Positions 15,544 through 25,706 are shown, numbered from the stretch's first letter. The stretch: 64,000 nt of DNA from Sphingobacteriaceae bacterium (GCA_947463785.1 CANHRG010000005.1:58196-122195); one strand, 5' to 3'. The notes: generated by a model from the sequence alone, not told the origin. Numbers and translations: made by a program.

Positions 15544-18500
15544 ATGGAAAGCAATAAAAAATACTGGAAAGGTTTAGAAGAACTGAAGCAAACGCCAGAA
15601 TTCGTTGAGAACAGTAAAAACGAATTTGCTGAGGCTTTGCCCATTGAAGACGTATTGAACGAGGCTGGTTTAAATACCGTAACTCCACGTCGCGACTTTT
15701 TGAAAGCGCTAGGTTTTGGAGTAGGTGCGGTAACCTTAGCTGCTTGTCAGCCGGCACCTGTTCATAAAGCTATTCCTTATTTAATCAAGCCTGAAGAAAT
15801 TGTTCCGGGTATTCCGAATTACTATGCCTCAACGTTTAACGGTCACAGTATTTTGGTTAAAACTCGTGAGGGTCGTCCAATTAAAGTGGAAGGTAACCCG
15901 AATTGCTTGTTAAGTGGAGGTCGTTTAGATGCTCAAGCTCAGGCTTCTGTTTTAGATCTTTACGATTCCTCACGTTTACAGGCTCCAGTATTAAATGGTG
16001 CTGAAGCCAGCTGGGCTCAAGTAGATAGTTTCGTAAAAGGCGAATTGTCAAAAATTAAAGCGGGTGGAAAGAAAATCCGAATTGTAAGCTCAACGGTAAA
16101 CAGTCCATCTACAAAAGCGGTTATCGCTGATTTTACAGCTCAATATCCAACTGCTAAATTGGTTCAAGTTGATGCCGTTTCTTATACCGGTATTATTCAA
16201 GCTAACCAAAACAGTTTTGGCAAAGCCGTATTACCTCACTACCGTTTTGATAATGCCGATGTGATTGTAAGTTTTGGTGCAGATTTCTTAGGCACCTGGA
16301 TTTCACCGGTAGAGTTTACCCGTCAGTACACTAAAAATCGTGCTGCCGAAGCTTTGGAAAGAAAGAAAATGTCTCGTCATATCCAATTCGAATCGGGTAT
16401 GAGTTTGACAGGTACTAATGCAGATGCCCGTATTTCCTTAAAGCCATCTGAAGAAGGTATCGCTCTATTAAATTTATACAATGCTTTAGGTGCTAATGTT
16501 CCAAGCAAGAAATTGGGTAACAACGCCAAAGCAGATAAAGCCATTCAATTGGCTGCTAAAGAGTTGTTAAACGCTAAAGGTAAAGCTTTGGTAGTTTGCG
16601 GTTCAAACGATGTTTCTACGCAAATTTTGGTAAATGCCATCAACTCTTTGTTGGGCAGCTATGGTTCTACTATTGATTTAACCAACCCATCAAACCAGTT
16701 TGCTGGCAACGATGCAGAGTTTGTAGAATTCATTAATGAAATGAAGCGTGGTGAAGTAGATGCCGTTTTCTTCTTGAATTCGAATCCTGCTTACAGCGCT
16801 GTAAATACTAAAGAATTTACAGATGCATTGGCTAAGGTGAAACTTCGTGTTTCTTTTGCCGATCGTCAGGATGAAACTGCGGCCTTATGCCAGGTAAATG
16901 CACCAGCCAACCATTACTTAGAGTCGTGGGGCGATAGCAATCCGGTTTCAGGATACTATACTTTGGTTCAGCCAACCATCAATCCGGTGTACAATACCCG
17001 TATGGCAGAAGAAAGTTTATTGACTTGGTCTGATGCTGCGGTAAAAGAATATTACCAATATGTGCGTTCCAACTGGGAGAAAACAGTGTTGGCACAAAGT
17101 GGGAAAACCTGGAAAGATGTATTGCAAACCGGTTCAGTGTACATGGGTGCAGCTCCAGCTGCAGCTGTGAGCTTTAACCGTGATTTGAATGCGGTGGCTG
17201 CTACCATCATCAGCGAAAGCGATGCTTTGGCAAAAGCAAGTGTTGAATTACAGGTGTATCAAAATGTTGCCATTGGAGATGGTCGTACGGCCAACAATCC
17301 ATGGTTACAAGAATTGCCTGATCCAGTTTCGAAAGTAACTTGGGACAACTATGTTGCCATTGCGCCTAAATACGCCGAAAAATTAGGTCTAAACGAATTT
17401 GATTTAGTAGAAGTTAAGTCTGCGAATTACAGTGTGACTTTACCGGTATTGGTTCAACCTGGTCAAGCTGCTGGAACCATTTCCATTGCTGTTGGCTACG
17501 GACGTTCAAAAGCTGGTAAAGCAGGAAACGAAGTGGGTAAAAATGCCTATCCGTTCTTAACTTTTGTGAATGGTACTTTCCAAACCACTGCTGCAGTAAG
17601 TATCAGTAAAGTTGGTGGAACCTATGAGTTGGCTCAAACCCAAACTCACCATTCAATTGAAGGACGTAACATTATTCGTGAAACGACTTTAAAAGAATAT
17701 TTAAAAGATCCACATGCTGGCAGCGGTCACGGTGCCGGACACAAAACCTACGATTTGTGGAACGCTTATGAAAAACCTGGCCAAAACTGGGTAATGGCGA
17801 TCGACCTGAATGCTTGTACCGGTTGTGGTGCTTGTATTGTAGCTTGTAATGCCGAAAATAACGTTCCTGTAGTAGGTCGCGATGAGGTTCGCCGTCGTCG
17901 TGAAATGCACTGGATCCGCATTGACCGTTACTACAGCTTTAACGAAGCTGGTAAATCAGTAACTGAAGAAAAAGAAATTGCGCATTTAGAAGATATGGAT
18001 AACGTATCGGTAGTACACCAACCGATGCTATGTCAGCACTGTGAGCACGCTCCTTGTGAAACAGTTTGTCCGGTATTGGCAACAGTACACTCTTCAGACG
18101 GTTTGAACCACATGGCTTACAACCGTTGCGTGGGTACTCGTTACTGTGCGAACAACTGTCCGTACAAAGTACGTCGTTTCAACTGGTTTAACTACTGGAA
18201 CGATTCACGTTTCGATAACTACCTGAATAATGAGTTCACACAGTTGGTATTGAATCCGGATGTTACAACACGTTCACGCGGGGTAATGGAGAAATGCTCT
18301 ATGTGTATTCAGCGTATCCAGGCTGGTAAATTACAAGCTAAGATTGAAAAACGTCCGTTGAAAGACGGTGATATCAAAACAGCTTGTCAGCAAACTTGTC
18401 CTGCCAATGCGATCATCTTCGGTGATGGAAACGATCCAAACTCTGAAGTGTCAAAAGCATTGAAGAGCGAGCGTACCTACTACGTATTGGAAGAATTAAA

Positions 18501-18555
18501 CGTTCAACCGGGTGTAGGTTATCAGGTAAAAGTTAGAAATACCGCAGAGGTTTAA
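15544..18555 (+). CDS. actB: Alternative complex III subunit ActB, Fe-S/molybdopterin-oxidoreductase-like protein
   Basis: The 1003-residue product is the large peripheral ACIII subunit, a fusion of a molybdopterin-oxidoreductase-like domain (which in ACIII holds no cofactor) and an iron-sulfur domain. A Tat-variant signal lies unusually far in, at PRRDFLKALGFG (residues 48-59), and runs to LAAC (Cys68), which may be lipidated. The C-terminal 250 residues carry ferredoxin-type clusters: CTGCGACIVAC from about residue 758, CQHCEHAPCETVCP, CVGTRYCANNCP and CSMCIQRI with CQQTCPANA. It is placed on the periplasmic side next to ActA. Spacing to actC is 28 bases. Confidence 0.93.
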   Translation: MESNKKYWKGLEELKQTPEFVENSKNEFAEALPIEDVLNEAGLNTVTPRRDFLKALGFGVGAVTLAACQPAPVHKAIPYLIKPEEIVPGIPNYYASTFNGHSILVKTREGRPIKVEGNPNCLLSGGRLDAQAQASVLDLYDSSRLQAPVLNGAEASWAQVDSFVKGELSKIKAGGKKIRIVSSTVNSPSTKAVIADFTAQYPTAKLVQVDAVSYTGIIQANQNSFGKAVLPHYRFDNADVIVSFGADFLGTWISPVEFTRQYTKNRAAEALERKKMSRHIQFESGMSLTGTNADARISLKPSEEGIALLNLYNALGANVPSKKLGNNAKADKAIQLAAKELLNAKGKALVVCGSNDVSTQILVNAINSLLGSYGSTIDLTNPSNQFAGNDAEFVEFINEMKRGEVDAVFFLNSNPAYSAVNTKEFTDALAKVKLRVSFADRQDETAALCQVNAPANHYLESWGDSNPVSGYYTLVQPTINPVYNTRMAEESLLTWSDAAVKEYYQYVRSNWEKTVLAQSGKTWKDVLQTGSVYMGAAPAAAVSFNRDLNAVAATIISESDALAKASVELQVYQNVAIGDGRTANNPWLQELPDPVSKVTWDNYVAIAPKYAEKLGLNEFDLVEVKSANYSVTLPVLVQPGQAAGTISIAVGYGRSKAGKAGNEVGKNAYPFLTFVNGTFQTTAAVSISKVGGTYELAQTQTHHSIEGRNIIRETTLKEYLKDPHAGSGHGAGHKTYDLWNAYEKPGQNWVMAIDLNACTGCGACIVACNAENNVPVVGRDEVRRRREMHWIRIDRYYSFNEAGKSVTEEKEIAHLEDMDNVSVVHQPMLCQHCEHAPCETVCPVLATVHSSDGLNHMAYNRCVGTRYCANNCPYKVRRFNWFNYWNDSRFDNYLNNEFTQLVLNPDVTTRSRGVMEKCSMCIQRIQAGKLQAKIEKRPLKDGDIKTACQQTCPANAIIFGDGNDPNSEVSKALKSERTYYVLEELNVQPGVGYQVKVRNTAEV

Positions 18556-18583
18556 TCATATTTCATAGAACAGCTATAAAACT

Positions 18584-20056
18584 ATGTCATCTCATCACGA
18601 ATCAATAATCAGAGAACCACTAATTACCGGTGAAAACATCACGTATGCGAAAGTAACCGAGGATGTACTGGTTCCTGTAGAAAATAAGGCCAACAAAGCC
18701 TGGTGGATTGGTTTCACCATTGCTGCTTTGGGCGCATTAATGTGGGTTGTTGCCGTTAGTTACACCTTTTGGAACGGTATAGGTGCCTGGGGTTTGAATA
18801 AAACTGTGGGTTGGGCCTGGGATATTACCGGTTTCGTATGGTGGGTAGGTATCGGTCACGCCGGAACACTGATCTCGGCGGTATTGTTACTCTTCCGTCA
18901 GAATTGGCGTAACTCCATTAACCGTTCTGCTGAGGCGATGACCATTTTCGCGGTAATTTGTGCGGCAACGTACGTTATTTCCCACATGGGTCGCCCTTGG
19001 TTGGCTTACTGGCCGTTGCCATTGCCAAACCAGTTCGGTTCGTTATGGGTAAACTTTAACTCACCATTGGTTTGGGACGTATTCGCGATTTCTACGTATT
19101 TCTCGGTATCCTTAGTATTCTGGTACACCGGTTTATTGCCAGATATCGCTACCATTCGCGATCGTGCTACTGGTTTACGTCGTAAAATTTATTCTATCCT
19201 TTCTTTCGGATGGAACGGTTCGGTAAAAACTTGGCAACGTTTTGAAGCAGTTTCATTGATTTTGGCAGGTGTTTCTACACCGTTGGTACTTTCAGTACAC
19301 ACCATCGTATCCTTCGACTTTGCTACTTCGGTAATTCCTGGATGGCACACCACCATCTTCCCGCCATACTTCGTGGCTGGTGCAATTTTCTCTGGTTTCG
19401 CCATGGTACAAACCTTATTGTTGATTGCCCGTAAGGTCATGAACTTCGAAAACTACATCACCATGTTCCACATCGAATCGATGAATAAAATCATCATCGT
19501 TACTGGATCAATTGTAGGTGTAGCTTACTTAACTGAATTATTTATCGCCTGGTATTCAGGTGCCGAATACGAGCAATACGCTTTCTTAAACCGTGTTAGT
19601 GGTCCATACTGGTGGGCATACTGGAGCATGATGACCTGTAACGTAATCTCTCCGCAATTGTTCTGGTTCAAAAAAATCCGTACCAGCATTGCTGCTTCAT
19701 GGATCTTATCTATCGTGGTTAACATTGGTATGTGGTTTGAGCGTTTCGTAATTATCGTAACCTCTCTACACCGCGATTACCTTCCATCTAGCTGGGCTAT
19801 GTTCTATCCAACTTGGGTGGATGTGGCAGTATTTGTTGGATCGATCGGTTTATTCTTTACCCTGTTCTTACTGTTCTTACGTTTCTTGCCTGCTATCGCG
19901 ATGGCAGAGGTGAAACTCTTAGTGAAAACTTCATCAGAGCAATCTAAAAAAGCCTTGATTAAAGGTGGTAAAGTAGATAAAGAGCATGCTAAGTTCTACG
20001 TAGAGTCATTAGACAAATACGACAGTGTTAACCAGGCTGACTACGCAAAAATCTAA
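18584..20056 (+). CDS. actC: Alternative complex III subunit ActC, NrfD-like quinol-binding membrane protein
   Basis: ActC is a polytopic membrane subunit of the NrfD/PsrC family that carries the quinol site and possible proton pathways. The 490-residue sequence shows about ten hydrophobic segments, starting WWIGFTIAALGALMWVVAVSY. Family words include GIGHAGTLISAVLLLFRQNWR, SHMGRPWLAYW, VWDVFAIS, FPPYFVAGAIFSGFAMV and a final segment before a charged tail. A soluble N-terminal stretch of about 40 residues precedes the first helix, as in other ActC proteins. ActD begins two bases after its stop, which indicates translational coupling. Confidence 0.93.
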   Translation: MSSHHESIIREPLITGENITYAKVTEDVLVPVENKANKAWWIGFTIAALGALMWVVAVSYTFWNGIGAWGLNKTVGWAWDITGFVWWVGIGHAGTLISAVLLLFRQNWRNSINRSAEAMTIFAVICAATYVISHMGRPWLAYWPLPLPNQFGSLWVNFNSPLVWDVFAISTYFSVSLVFWYTGLLPDIATIRDRATGLRRKIYSILSFGWNGSVKTWQRFEAVSLILAGVSTPLVLSVHTIVSFDFATSVIPGWHTTIFPPYFVAGAIFSGFAMVQTLLLIARKVMNFENYITMFHIESMNKIIIVTGSIVGVAYLTELFIAWYSGAEYEQYAFLNRVSGPYWWAYWSMMTCNVISPQLFWFKKIRTSIAASWILSIVVNIGMWFERFVIIVTSLHRDYLPSSWAMFYPTWVDVAVFVGSIGLFFTLFLLFLRFLPAIAMAEVKLLVKTSSEQSKKALIKGGKVDKEHAKFYVESLDKYDSVNQADYAKI

Positions 20057-20058
20057 TT

Positions 20059-20595
20059 ATGAGCAAAACGAAATATATACTAGGCCATTTTGCTGATCCT
20101 GATGAAATGATGCACGGGATCGATAAGCTTCAGGAGAATAATATCCCTGTGTACGATGTATTTACTCCAATGCCTATCCACGGAATCGAAGATAAATTGG
20201 GAGTGAAGCGTTCACGTTTACCCATAGCGGCTTTCTGTTTTGGAGCTACCGGTACCTTGACCGCCTTTGTGATGATTTACTACATGCTGGTCTACGACTG
20301 GCCGATGAATATTGGTGGGAAGCCCGCTTTTGCGATTCCAGACTTTGTTCCGGTAATGTTTGAGTTAACGGTACTTTTTGGTGCTTTTGGCATGGTGGGA
20401 ACATTCTTCTTCAAAAACCATTTATTTCCGGGCCGTGCCCCAAGAGTAATGGATTTACGTGCTACTAACGATCGTTTTATTATTGCGATTGATGCACAGG
20501 AAGTAAAAGATGCTAAAAAAGTAGATAGTTTATTAAAAGATGCTGGTGCAGTAGAAGTATTGCACAATGAAAGGAAATATGTTAGCTATGAATAA
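20059..20595 (+). CDS. actD: Alternative complex III subunit ActD (DUF3341)
   Basis: The 178-residue product is a DUF3341 protein, the ActD subunit of ACIII. It has an N-terminal cytoplasmic domain (HFADPDEMMHGIDKLQENNIPVYDVFTPMPIHGI). Two transmembrane helices follow (AAFCFGATGTLTAFVMIYYMLV and VMFELTVLFGAFGMVGTFFF), then a C-terminal cytoplasmic domain. The PIHG motif is typical of the family. ActD has no cofactor and probably stabilises the membrane module. It starts two bases after actC and overlaps the preferred actE start by eight bases. Confidence 0.92.
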   Translation: MSKTKYILGHFADPDEMMHGIDKLQENNIPVYDVFTPMPIHGIEDKLGVKRSRLPIAAFCFGATGTLTAFVMIYYMLVYDWPMNIGGKPAFAIPDFVPVMFELTVLFGAFGMVGTFFFKNHLFPGRAPRVMDLRATNDRFIIAIDAQEVKDAKKVDSLLKDAGAVEVLHNERKYVSYE

Positions 20596-21178
20596 ACTTC
20601 GTGTTTTCAATATGGCCTTCTTAGCCCTTGCAGCAAGTATCGTTATTGCTTCTTGTGGTAGTAAGAGCAGCCCGGGATGGGAATATGCCCGTAATATGTA
20701 CGATCCAATTGCGTACAATCCGGATCAGCCGAATAAGAATTTTAAGGATGGTAAAACGGCACAGTTGCCTCCGGCAAATACTACCCCAGTTGGTGGATTT
20801 GATAAGCTGGAAGAAAGCTATCCGAACACCTTAGAAGGTTATGAGGCAGCAGGTAAAAACATGTCAAATCCTTTGCCTGTAACAACTGAGACCTTAGAAC
20901 AAGGAAAATCTTTGTACTTGAACATGTGTTCGCAATGCCATGGTTTAAACGGTGCAGGTGATGGAGCCATTGTTAAAATGCAAAAATTTCCTCCTCCGCC
21001 ATCTTATGCAACTGGGACATCATCTCGTGGTGGTGCTATGAAGGATTTAACCGATGGAAAAATTTTCCATACCATAACCTATGGCGTAAACCTAATGGGG
21101 CCACACCGCTACCAGTTAACGCCAAACGAGCGATGGAAAATTGTTATGTACGTACACGAATTACAAAAATTACAGTAG
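20588..21178 (+). CDS. actE: Alternative complex III subunit ActE, lipid-anchored monoheme cytochrome c
   Basis: ActE is the monoheme cytochrome c of ACIII, located on the periplasmic face. I chose ATG 20588, because it places a lipoprotein signal at the N-terminus with lipobox IASC (Cys23). In-frame ATGs at 20567 and 20579 are also possible and lie deeper in actD. The 196-residue product has one heme site, CSQCH, at Cys114 in LNMCSQCHGLNGAGDG. A downstream Met in GVNLMGPHRY is a likely axial ligand. The order actD-actE-actF is the usual one for the complex. Confidence 0.92.
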   Translation: MNKLRVFNMAFLALAASIVIASCGSKSSPGWEYARNMYDPIAYNPDQPNKNFKDGKTAQLPPANTTPVGGFDKLEESYPNTLEGYEAAGKNMSNPLPVTTETLEQGKSLYLNMCSQCHGLNGAGDGAIVKMQKFPPPPSYATGTSSRGGAMKDLTDGKIFHTITYGVNLMGPHRYQLTPNERWKIVMYVHELQKLQ

Positions 21179-21196
21179 TTAATTGCTATTATCCAC

Positions 21197-22420
21197 ATGG
21201 GAACAAATCACACTACAAAACATAATTTTGCTCAGCAATTTGAGTTTTCAGGTAAGGTAAAAACCTGGAGTGTATTAGCCGTATTGCTTGGTGCAGGGGC
21301 TGTTGCTTACGGTTTTTATTCTGGTCATGCTGAGCGTACTTTTGCCAATTTATTATTGATGGCGTACTACTTTACCTGTGTATGTGCTGCAGGTGCATTT
21401 TTTGTTGCCCTGCAATACGTGGCTCAGGCAGGTTGGTCAGCTGGGTTGGTACGCATTCCTCAAGCATTTGCGAAAGTATTGCCTATCGCATCATTGGTAT
21501 TAATCGGGATTGTTGCAGCAGGATTGTATAGCCATAATTTATACCACCACTGGCATGCCGATGGTTTAACCGACCCTAACAGTCCGCACTATGATCCAAT
21601 CATTGCGGGGAAAGCAGTTTACTTAAATGTGCCTTTTTTCTTAACACGTTTAGTGGTTTTCTTAGGTATTTATAGCTTTTTTGCTTTGGCACTAACAAAA
21701 TTATCAAATCGTGAAGATCTGGAAGGTGGATTGAACAGCTACAAGAAAAGCATCGGTTATTCAGCTGTGTTTTTGGTGATATTTGGATTTACTACGCCAA
21801 TCTGGGCTTTTGATACCATCATGTCATTAGAAGCACACTGGTTCTCAACCATGTTCGGTTGGTATAATTTCGCAGCCATGTGGGTAAGTGGTTTATGTGC
21901 CATTACCTTAACTGTAATTTTCCTAAAACGTTCTGGCTACTTAACCTGGATAAACGACAGTCATTTACACGATTTGGGTAAATTCATTTTTGCCTTCTCT
22001 ATTTTCTGGACTTACGTTTGGTTTGCTCAATTCTTATTGATCTATTATGCCAATATTCCGGAAGAAACTGTGTATTTCTACAAGCGTTGGGAGCCAGAGT
22101 TTAAACCGTGGTTCTGGTTAAATATTGTGATGAACTTTGTGTCGCCGCTGTTGATTTTGATGACACGTGATGCAAAACGTAAAGAAAGCGTGTTGATTTT
22201 TGTTTCGATATTCTTGCTTTGCGGTCACTGGTTAGATTATTACATGATGGTTATGCCGGGTACGGTAGGTGCTGAACGTGGTTTCGGTATCATTGAAGTT
22301 GGAACAGCCATTGGTTTTGCAGGTCTGTTTGTGTTCTTGATGTTGACCAGCTTGAGCAAAAAACCATTGGTACCTGTAAACCATCCATTCTTGGAAGAGA
22401 GTTTGAACCATCACATTTAA
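21197..22420 (+). CDS. actF: Alternative complex III subunit ActF, NrfD-like membrane protein
   Basis: ActF is the second NrfD-like membrane subunit and pseudo-symmetric partner of ActC. The 407-residue product has about ten hydrophobic segments, with family words FFVALQYVAQAGWSAG, HNLYHHWHADG, KAVYLNVPFFLTR, FDTIMSLEAHWFSTMFGWY, WTYVWFAQFLLIYYANIPEET and GHWLDYYMMVMPG. It probably contributes a proton path, while the quinol site is assigned to ActC in known structures. It starts 18 bases after actE, and coxB begins 34 bases after it. This supports cotranscription of ACIII with the oxidase. Confidence 0.93.
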   Translation: MGTNHTTKHNFAQQFEFSGKVKTWSVLAVLLGAGAVAYGFYSGHAERTFANLLLMAYYFTCVCAAGAFFVALQYVAQAGWSAGLVRIPQAFAKVLPIASLVLIGIVAAGLYSHNLYHHWHADGLTDPNSPHYDPIIAGKAVYLNVPFFLTRLVVFLGIYSFFALALTKLSNREDLEGGLNSYKKSIGYSAVFLVIFGFTTPIWAFDTIMSLEAHWFSTMFGWYNFAAMWVSGLCAITLTVIFLKRSGYLTWINDSHLHDLGKFIFAFSIFWTYVWFAQFLLIYYANIPEETVYFYKRWEPEFKPWFWLNIVMNFVSPLLILMTRDAKRKESVLIFVSIFLLCGHWLDYYMMVMPGTVGAERGFGIIEVGTAIGFAGLFVFLMLTSLSKKPLVPVNHPFLEESLNHHI

Positions 22421-22454
22421 CAAACGAATTATAACCTATTTGTTCGATAAGAAA

Positions 22455-23777
22455 ATGAGTTTAAGAAAAGTTTTAATTCCAGCTGTATATAGTTTAGTGC
22501 TTGTATTAGCATTAACAACTGTTTCTGTAAAAGCACAAAATCAGGATAGCACCGCAGTATCAATTACTGCTGCAACCGATAGCGCTAAAGCGATGAATAG
22601 CGTACAAGTACCTACGCTAATCAGTACAGATGTAGATACAACTAAATTATCTTGGAATCAGGGAGATGGTCAGGGAAATCCTGTTGAAATTGCTAAGCCA
22701 GAACAAGATTTTTCTGGTGTTTACAAATCAGCAGCTTATTATACCTTATTGTTCTTTTTATTCTGTGTGTTTATTGGCATTGTGGGTAAGGCTTTACGTG
22801 CTTACGAATTAACCCGCAGTATTCAGGGTAAAGGGCCGGGTATTAACTGGCACCGCGTCCAATCTGTATTGTTCGCCATAACATTAATTGCTGGTCTGTA
22901 CGGAACCTATTGGTCGTTCCAGAATCACGGAAGTTTAATTAATACGATTTCTGGTACGCTTCATGGTGCCAAAATCGATTTTATGTTTAACATTACCCTG
23001 GGTATTACACTTACGGTATTTGTTTTAACACATATCGCTTTATTCTACTTCACCTTTAAGTATGTAGGGTCTGAAAAGCGTAAGGCCTACTTTTATCCGC
23101 ACAACGATACCTTAGAGCGTGTTTGGACTATTGTTCCGGCTATCGTTCTAACCGTATTGGTGTTATTGGGTTTCTTTACTTGGAGAGGAATTACCAATGT
23201 ATCTGAAGAAGATCAGAAAAAAGCATTGAATATTGAAGTAACTGGTGAGCAATTCAAATGGACTGTTCGTTACCCTGGTGCTGATAATCAGGTAGGACTT
23301 CGCAATTACAAATTGATTACGCCAACAAACGGTTTGGGTATTGATTTTACCGATAAGAAAAGCTGGGATGACCAAATTGCCGGTGAAATTGTGTTACCCG
23401 TAAATCGTCCGGTTCGTTTCTCTATTAATGCGAAAGATGTTCTTCACAGTTTTTATATCCCAGGTTTCCGTGTTCAAATGAACGCCGTACCGGGTATGCC
23501 AACGTATTTCCAATTTACTCCTAGTGTAACTACTGCTGAGATGCGTGAAAAAACAAATGATCCTACTTACGATTATATACTTTTATGCGCTAAAATATGT
23601 GGCTCTGGTCACTACAACATGCAGGTAAAAGTGAAGGTTGTAAGCGAAAAAGAATACCAAGAGTGGGCAGTAAAACAGCCTTTGTTTTACAACGATGATA
23701 TGAAAAAACAAATGCAGTCTGCACAAGTTACTGATGCAGCTGCCAATACAACATTAGCATTAACTACAAGCAAATAA
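22455..23777 (+). CDS. coxB: Cytochrome c oxidase subunit II
   Basis: Subunit II accepts electrons from cytochrome c or ACIII through its CuA centre. The CuA ligands are present in CAKICGSGHYNM (Cys378, Cys382, His and Met), with the upstream His in DVLHSFYIPGFRVQMNAVPG. With the start at ATG 22455 there is a cleavable signal (ending SVKAQ) and then four hydrophobic segments. Only the last two (starting FNITLGITLTVFVL and VWTIVPAIVLTVL) correspond to the usual subunit II hairpin, so two extra N-terminal helices are present. The length of 440 residues is larger than the classic 280-300. coxA follows after 12 bases. Confidence 0.94.
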   Translation: MSLRKVLIPAVYSLVLVLALTTVSVKAQNQDSTAVSITAATDSAKAMNSVQVPTLISTDVDTTKLSWNQGDGQGNPVEIAKPEQDFSGVYKSAAYYTLLFFLFCVFIGIVGKALRAYELTRSIQGKGPGINWHRVQSVLFAITLIAGLYGTYWSFQNHGSLINTISGTLHGAKIDFMFNITLGITLTVFVLTHIALFYFTFKYVGSEKRKAYFYPHNDTLERVWTIVPAIVLTVLVLLGFFTWRGITNVSEEDQKKALNIEVTGEQFKWTVRYPGADNQVGLRNYKLITPTNGLGIDFTDKKSWDDQIAGEIVLPVNRPVRFSINAKDVLHSFYIPGFRVQMNAVPGMPTYFQFTPSVTTAEMREKTNDPTYDYILLCAKICGSGHYNMQVKVKVVSEKEYQEWAVKQPLFYNDDMKKQMQSAQVTDAAANTTLALTTSK

Positions 23778-23789
23778 ATATAGACGTTT

Positions 23790-25670
23790 ATGGCAAGTAC
23801 AGCAATTCACGATAGCGCCGCACACCACGATCACGGTCATCACCATGAAACCTTCCTGACAAAGTACATCTTTTCTCAGGATCACAAGATGATTGCCAAA
23901 CAATTCCTAATTACAGGTATTGTAATGGGTGTTATTGCAATGATTTTATCTGTGTTATTCCGTTTGCAATTGGGTTGGCCTGATAAGTCATTCCCTATTC
24001 TAGAAACTTTCTTAGGAAAATGGGCAGAAGGCGGACGTATAAAACCGGATTTCTATCTGGCCTTGGTTACCATACACGGTACCATGATGGTTTTCTTTGT
24101 ACTTACTGCCGGATTGAGCGGTACATTCAGTAACCTACTTATTCCATTGCAGCTGGGTGCTCGCGATATGGCTTCGCCATTCATTAACATGCTATCATAC
24201 TGGTTCTTCTTTTTAGCCTGTGTGATCATGATGGGTTCCTTCTTTGTAGAAAGTGGTCCTGCAAGTGCCGGTTGGACAATTTATCCGCCATTATCGGCTT
24301 TGCCAAAAGCAATTGCTGGTTCTGGACTGGGGATGACCTTATGGTTGGTTAGTATGACTCTGTTCGTTGCTTCTTCATTAATGGGAGCTTTGAACTACAT
24401 CTCTACCGTATTGAACATGCGTACCAAAGGGATGGATTTATGGAGAATGCCTTTAACTATCTGGGCTTTCTTCTTAACTGCTATCGTGGGTGTGTTATCG
24501 TTCCCGGTACTCGTATCTGCAGTTGTACTCTTAATTTTCGACCGCAGTTTCGGTACCAGTTTCTATTTGTCAGACATCGTAGTACAAGGACAAGTATTAC
24601 CTAACCAAGGGGGTAGCCCAATTTTATGGGAACACCTTTTCTGGTTCTTAGGTCACCCTGAGGTTTACATCGTATTGATGCCAGCTTTAGGTATTACGTC
24701 CGAAGTTATTGCGACTAATTCTCGAAAACCAATTTTCGGTTACCACGCCATGGTATACTCATTAATTGGTATCACCGTATTATCGTTCATTGTTTGGGGT
24801 CACCACATGTTCGTTACCGGTATGAACCCATTCTTGGGCGGTGTATTTATGATCACCACCTTAATTATTGCAGTTCCATCGGCAGTAAAAACCTTTAACT
24901 ACCTGGCAACCTTATGGAGAGGTAACATCCGTTTCACTCCGGCCATGATGTTCGCTATTGGATTGGTTTCATTCTTCATTTCAGGCGGATTAACCGGTAT
25001 CTTCTTGGGTAATGCCGCTTTGGATATTAACCTGCACGATACGTATTTTGTAGTAGCCCACTTCCATTTGGTTATGGGTTCGGCTTCTATCTTTGGTATG
25101 CTTTGTGGAGTTTACCACTGGTATCCTAAGATGTTTGGCCGCATGATGGACGAGAAATTAGGTTATTTACACTTCTGGTTGACTTTTATTGGTGCCTACT
25201 TGGTATTCTTCCCAATGCACTTTATGGGACTAGATGGTGTGCCACGCCGTTACTATGCATTTACTGAGTTTGAGTTTATGAAAGAGTGGTTGTCGGTAAA
25301 TGCCTTTATTTCATGGGCTGCGATTATAGCTGCCTTGGCACAAGTTGCTTTCTTGTGGAACTTTTTCTATTCCATGTTCTATGGAAAGAAAGCACCTCAA
25401 AACCCTTGGGAGTCTAACACGATGGAGTGGACTACACCGGTTGAACATTTACACGGTAACTGGCCGGGTGAGATCCCAACCGTTTACCGTTGGCCATACG
25501 ATTACAGCAAACCGGGACATGACAAAGATTTCATTCCTCAAACTACACCACTCTCTCAAACCATGAGTTCTAACTTGCCTCATGATTTTGAAGGAAATGT
25601 AGAAGCTGAAAAAATTCAGGCCCAATGGAAATCTGAAGTAAAACCATCGGCTGCTAAAAAGAAGGCATAA
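23790..25670 (+). CDS. coxA: Cytochrome c oxidase subunit I (aa3 type)
   Basis: This is the catalytic heme-copper subunit that reduces oxygen and pumps protons. The 626-residue sequence has about twelve membrane helices. The ligand motifs are intact: IHGTMMVF (low-spin heme His), WFLGHPEVYIVLMPALG (CuB His, the D-channel Glu and the cross-linking Tyr), WGHHMF (CuB His pair) and HDTYFVVAHFHLVMG (heme ligands). HPEVY places it with A-type aa3 oxidases. The N-terminus carries a His-rich stretch (HDSAAHHDHGHHHE), which could bind metal. It is followed after 80 bases by heme A synthase. Confidence 0.97.
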   Translation: MASTAIHDSAAHHDHGHHHETFLTKYIFSQDHKMIAKQFLITGIVMGVIAMILSVLFRLQLGWPDKSFPILETFLGKWAEGGRIKPDFYLALVTIHGTMMVFFVLTAGLSGTFSNLLIPLQLGARDMASPFINMLSYWFFFLACVIMMGSFFVESGPASAGWTIYPPLSALPKAIAGSGLGMTLWLVSMTLFVASSLMGALNYISTVLNMRTKGMDLWRMPLTIWAFFLTAIVGVLSFPVLVSAVVLLIFDRSFGTSFYLSDIVVQGQVLPNQGGSPILWEHLFWFLGHPEVYIVLMPALGITSEVIATNSRKPIFGYHAMVYSLIGITVLSFIVWGHHMFVTGMNPFLGGVFMITTLIIAVPSAVKTFNYLATLWRGNIRFTPAMMFAIGLVSFFISGGLTGIFLGNAALDINLHDTYFVVAHFHLVMGSASIFGMLCGVYHWYPKMFGRMMDEKLGYLHFWLTFIGAYLVFFPMHFMGLDGVPRRYYAFTEFEFMKEWLSVNAFISWAAIIAALAQVAFLWNFFYSMFYGKKAPQNPWESNTMEWTTPVEHLHGNWPGEIPTVYRWPYDYSKPGHDKDFIPQTTPLSQTMSSNLPHDFEGNVEAEKIQAQWKSEVKPSAAKKKA

Positions 25671-25706
25671 CCGATAAAATTTTCTAAGATTTTGGGGTAT
25701 CTGGCC

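Noticed and set aside
15544..18555. ActB as an active molybdenum enzyme
   Set aside because: The gene order is that of alternative complex III, whose ActB domain is known to lack the cofactor. No molybdenum-pathway gene lies in the window.
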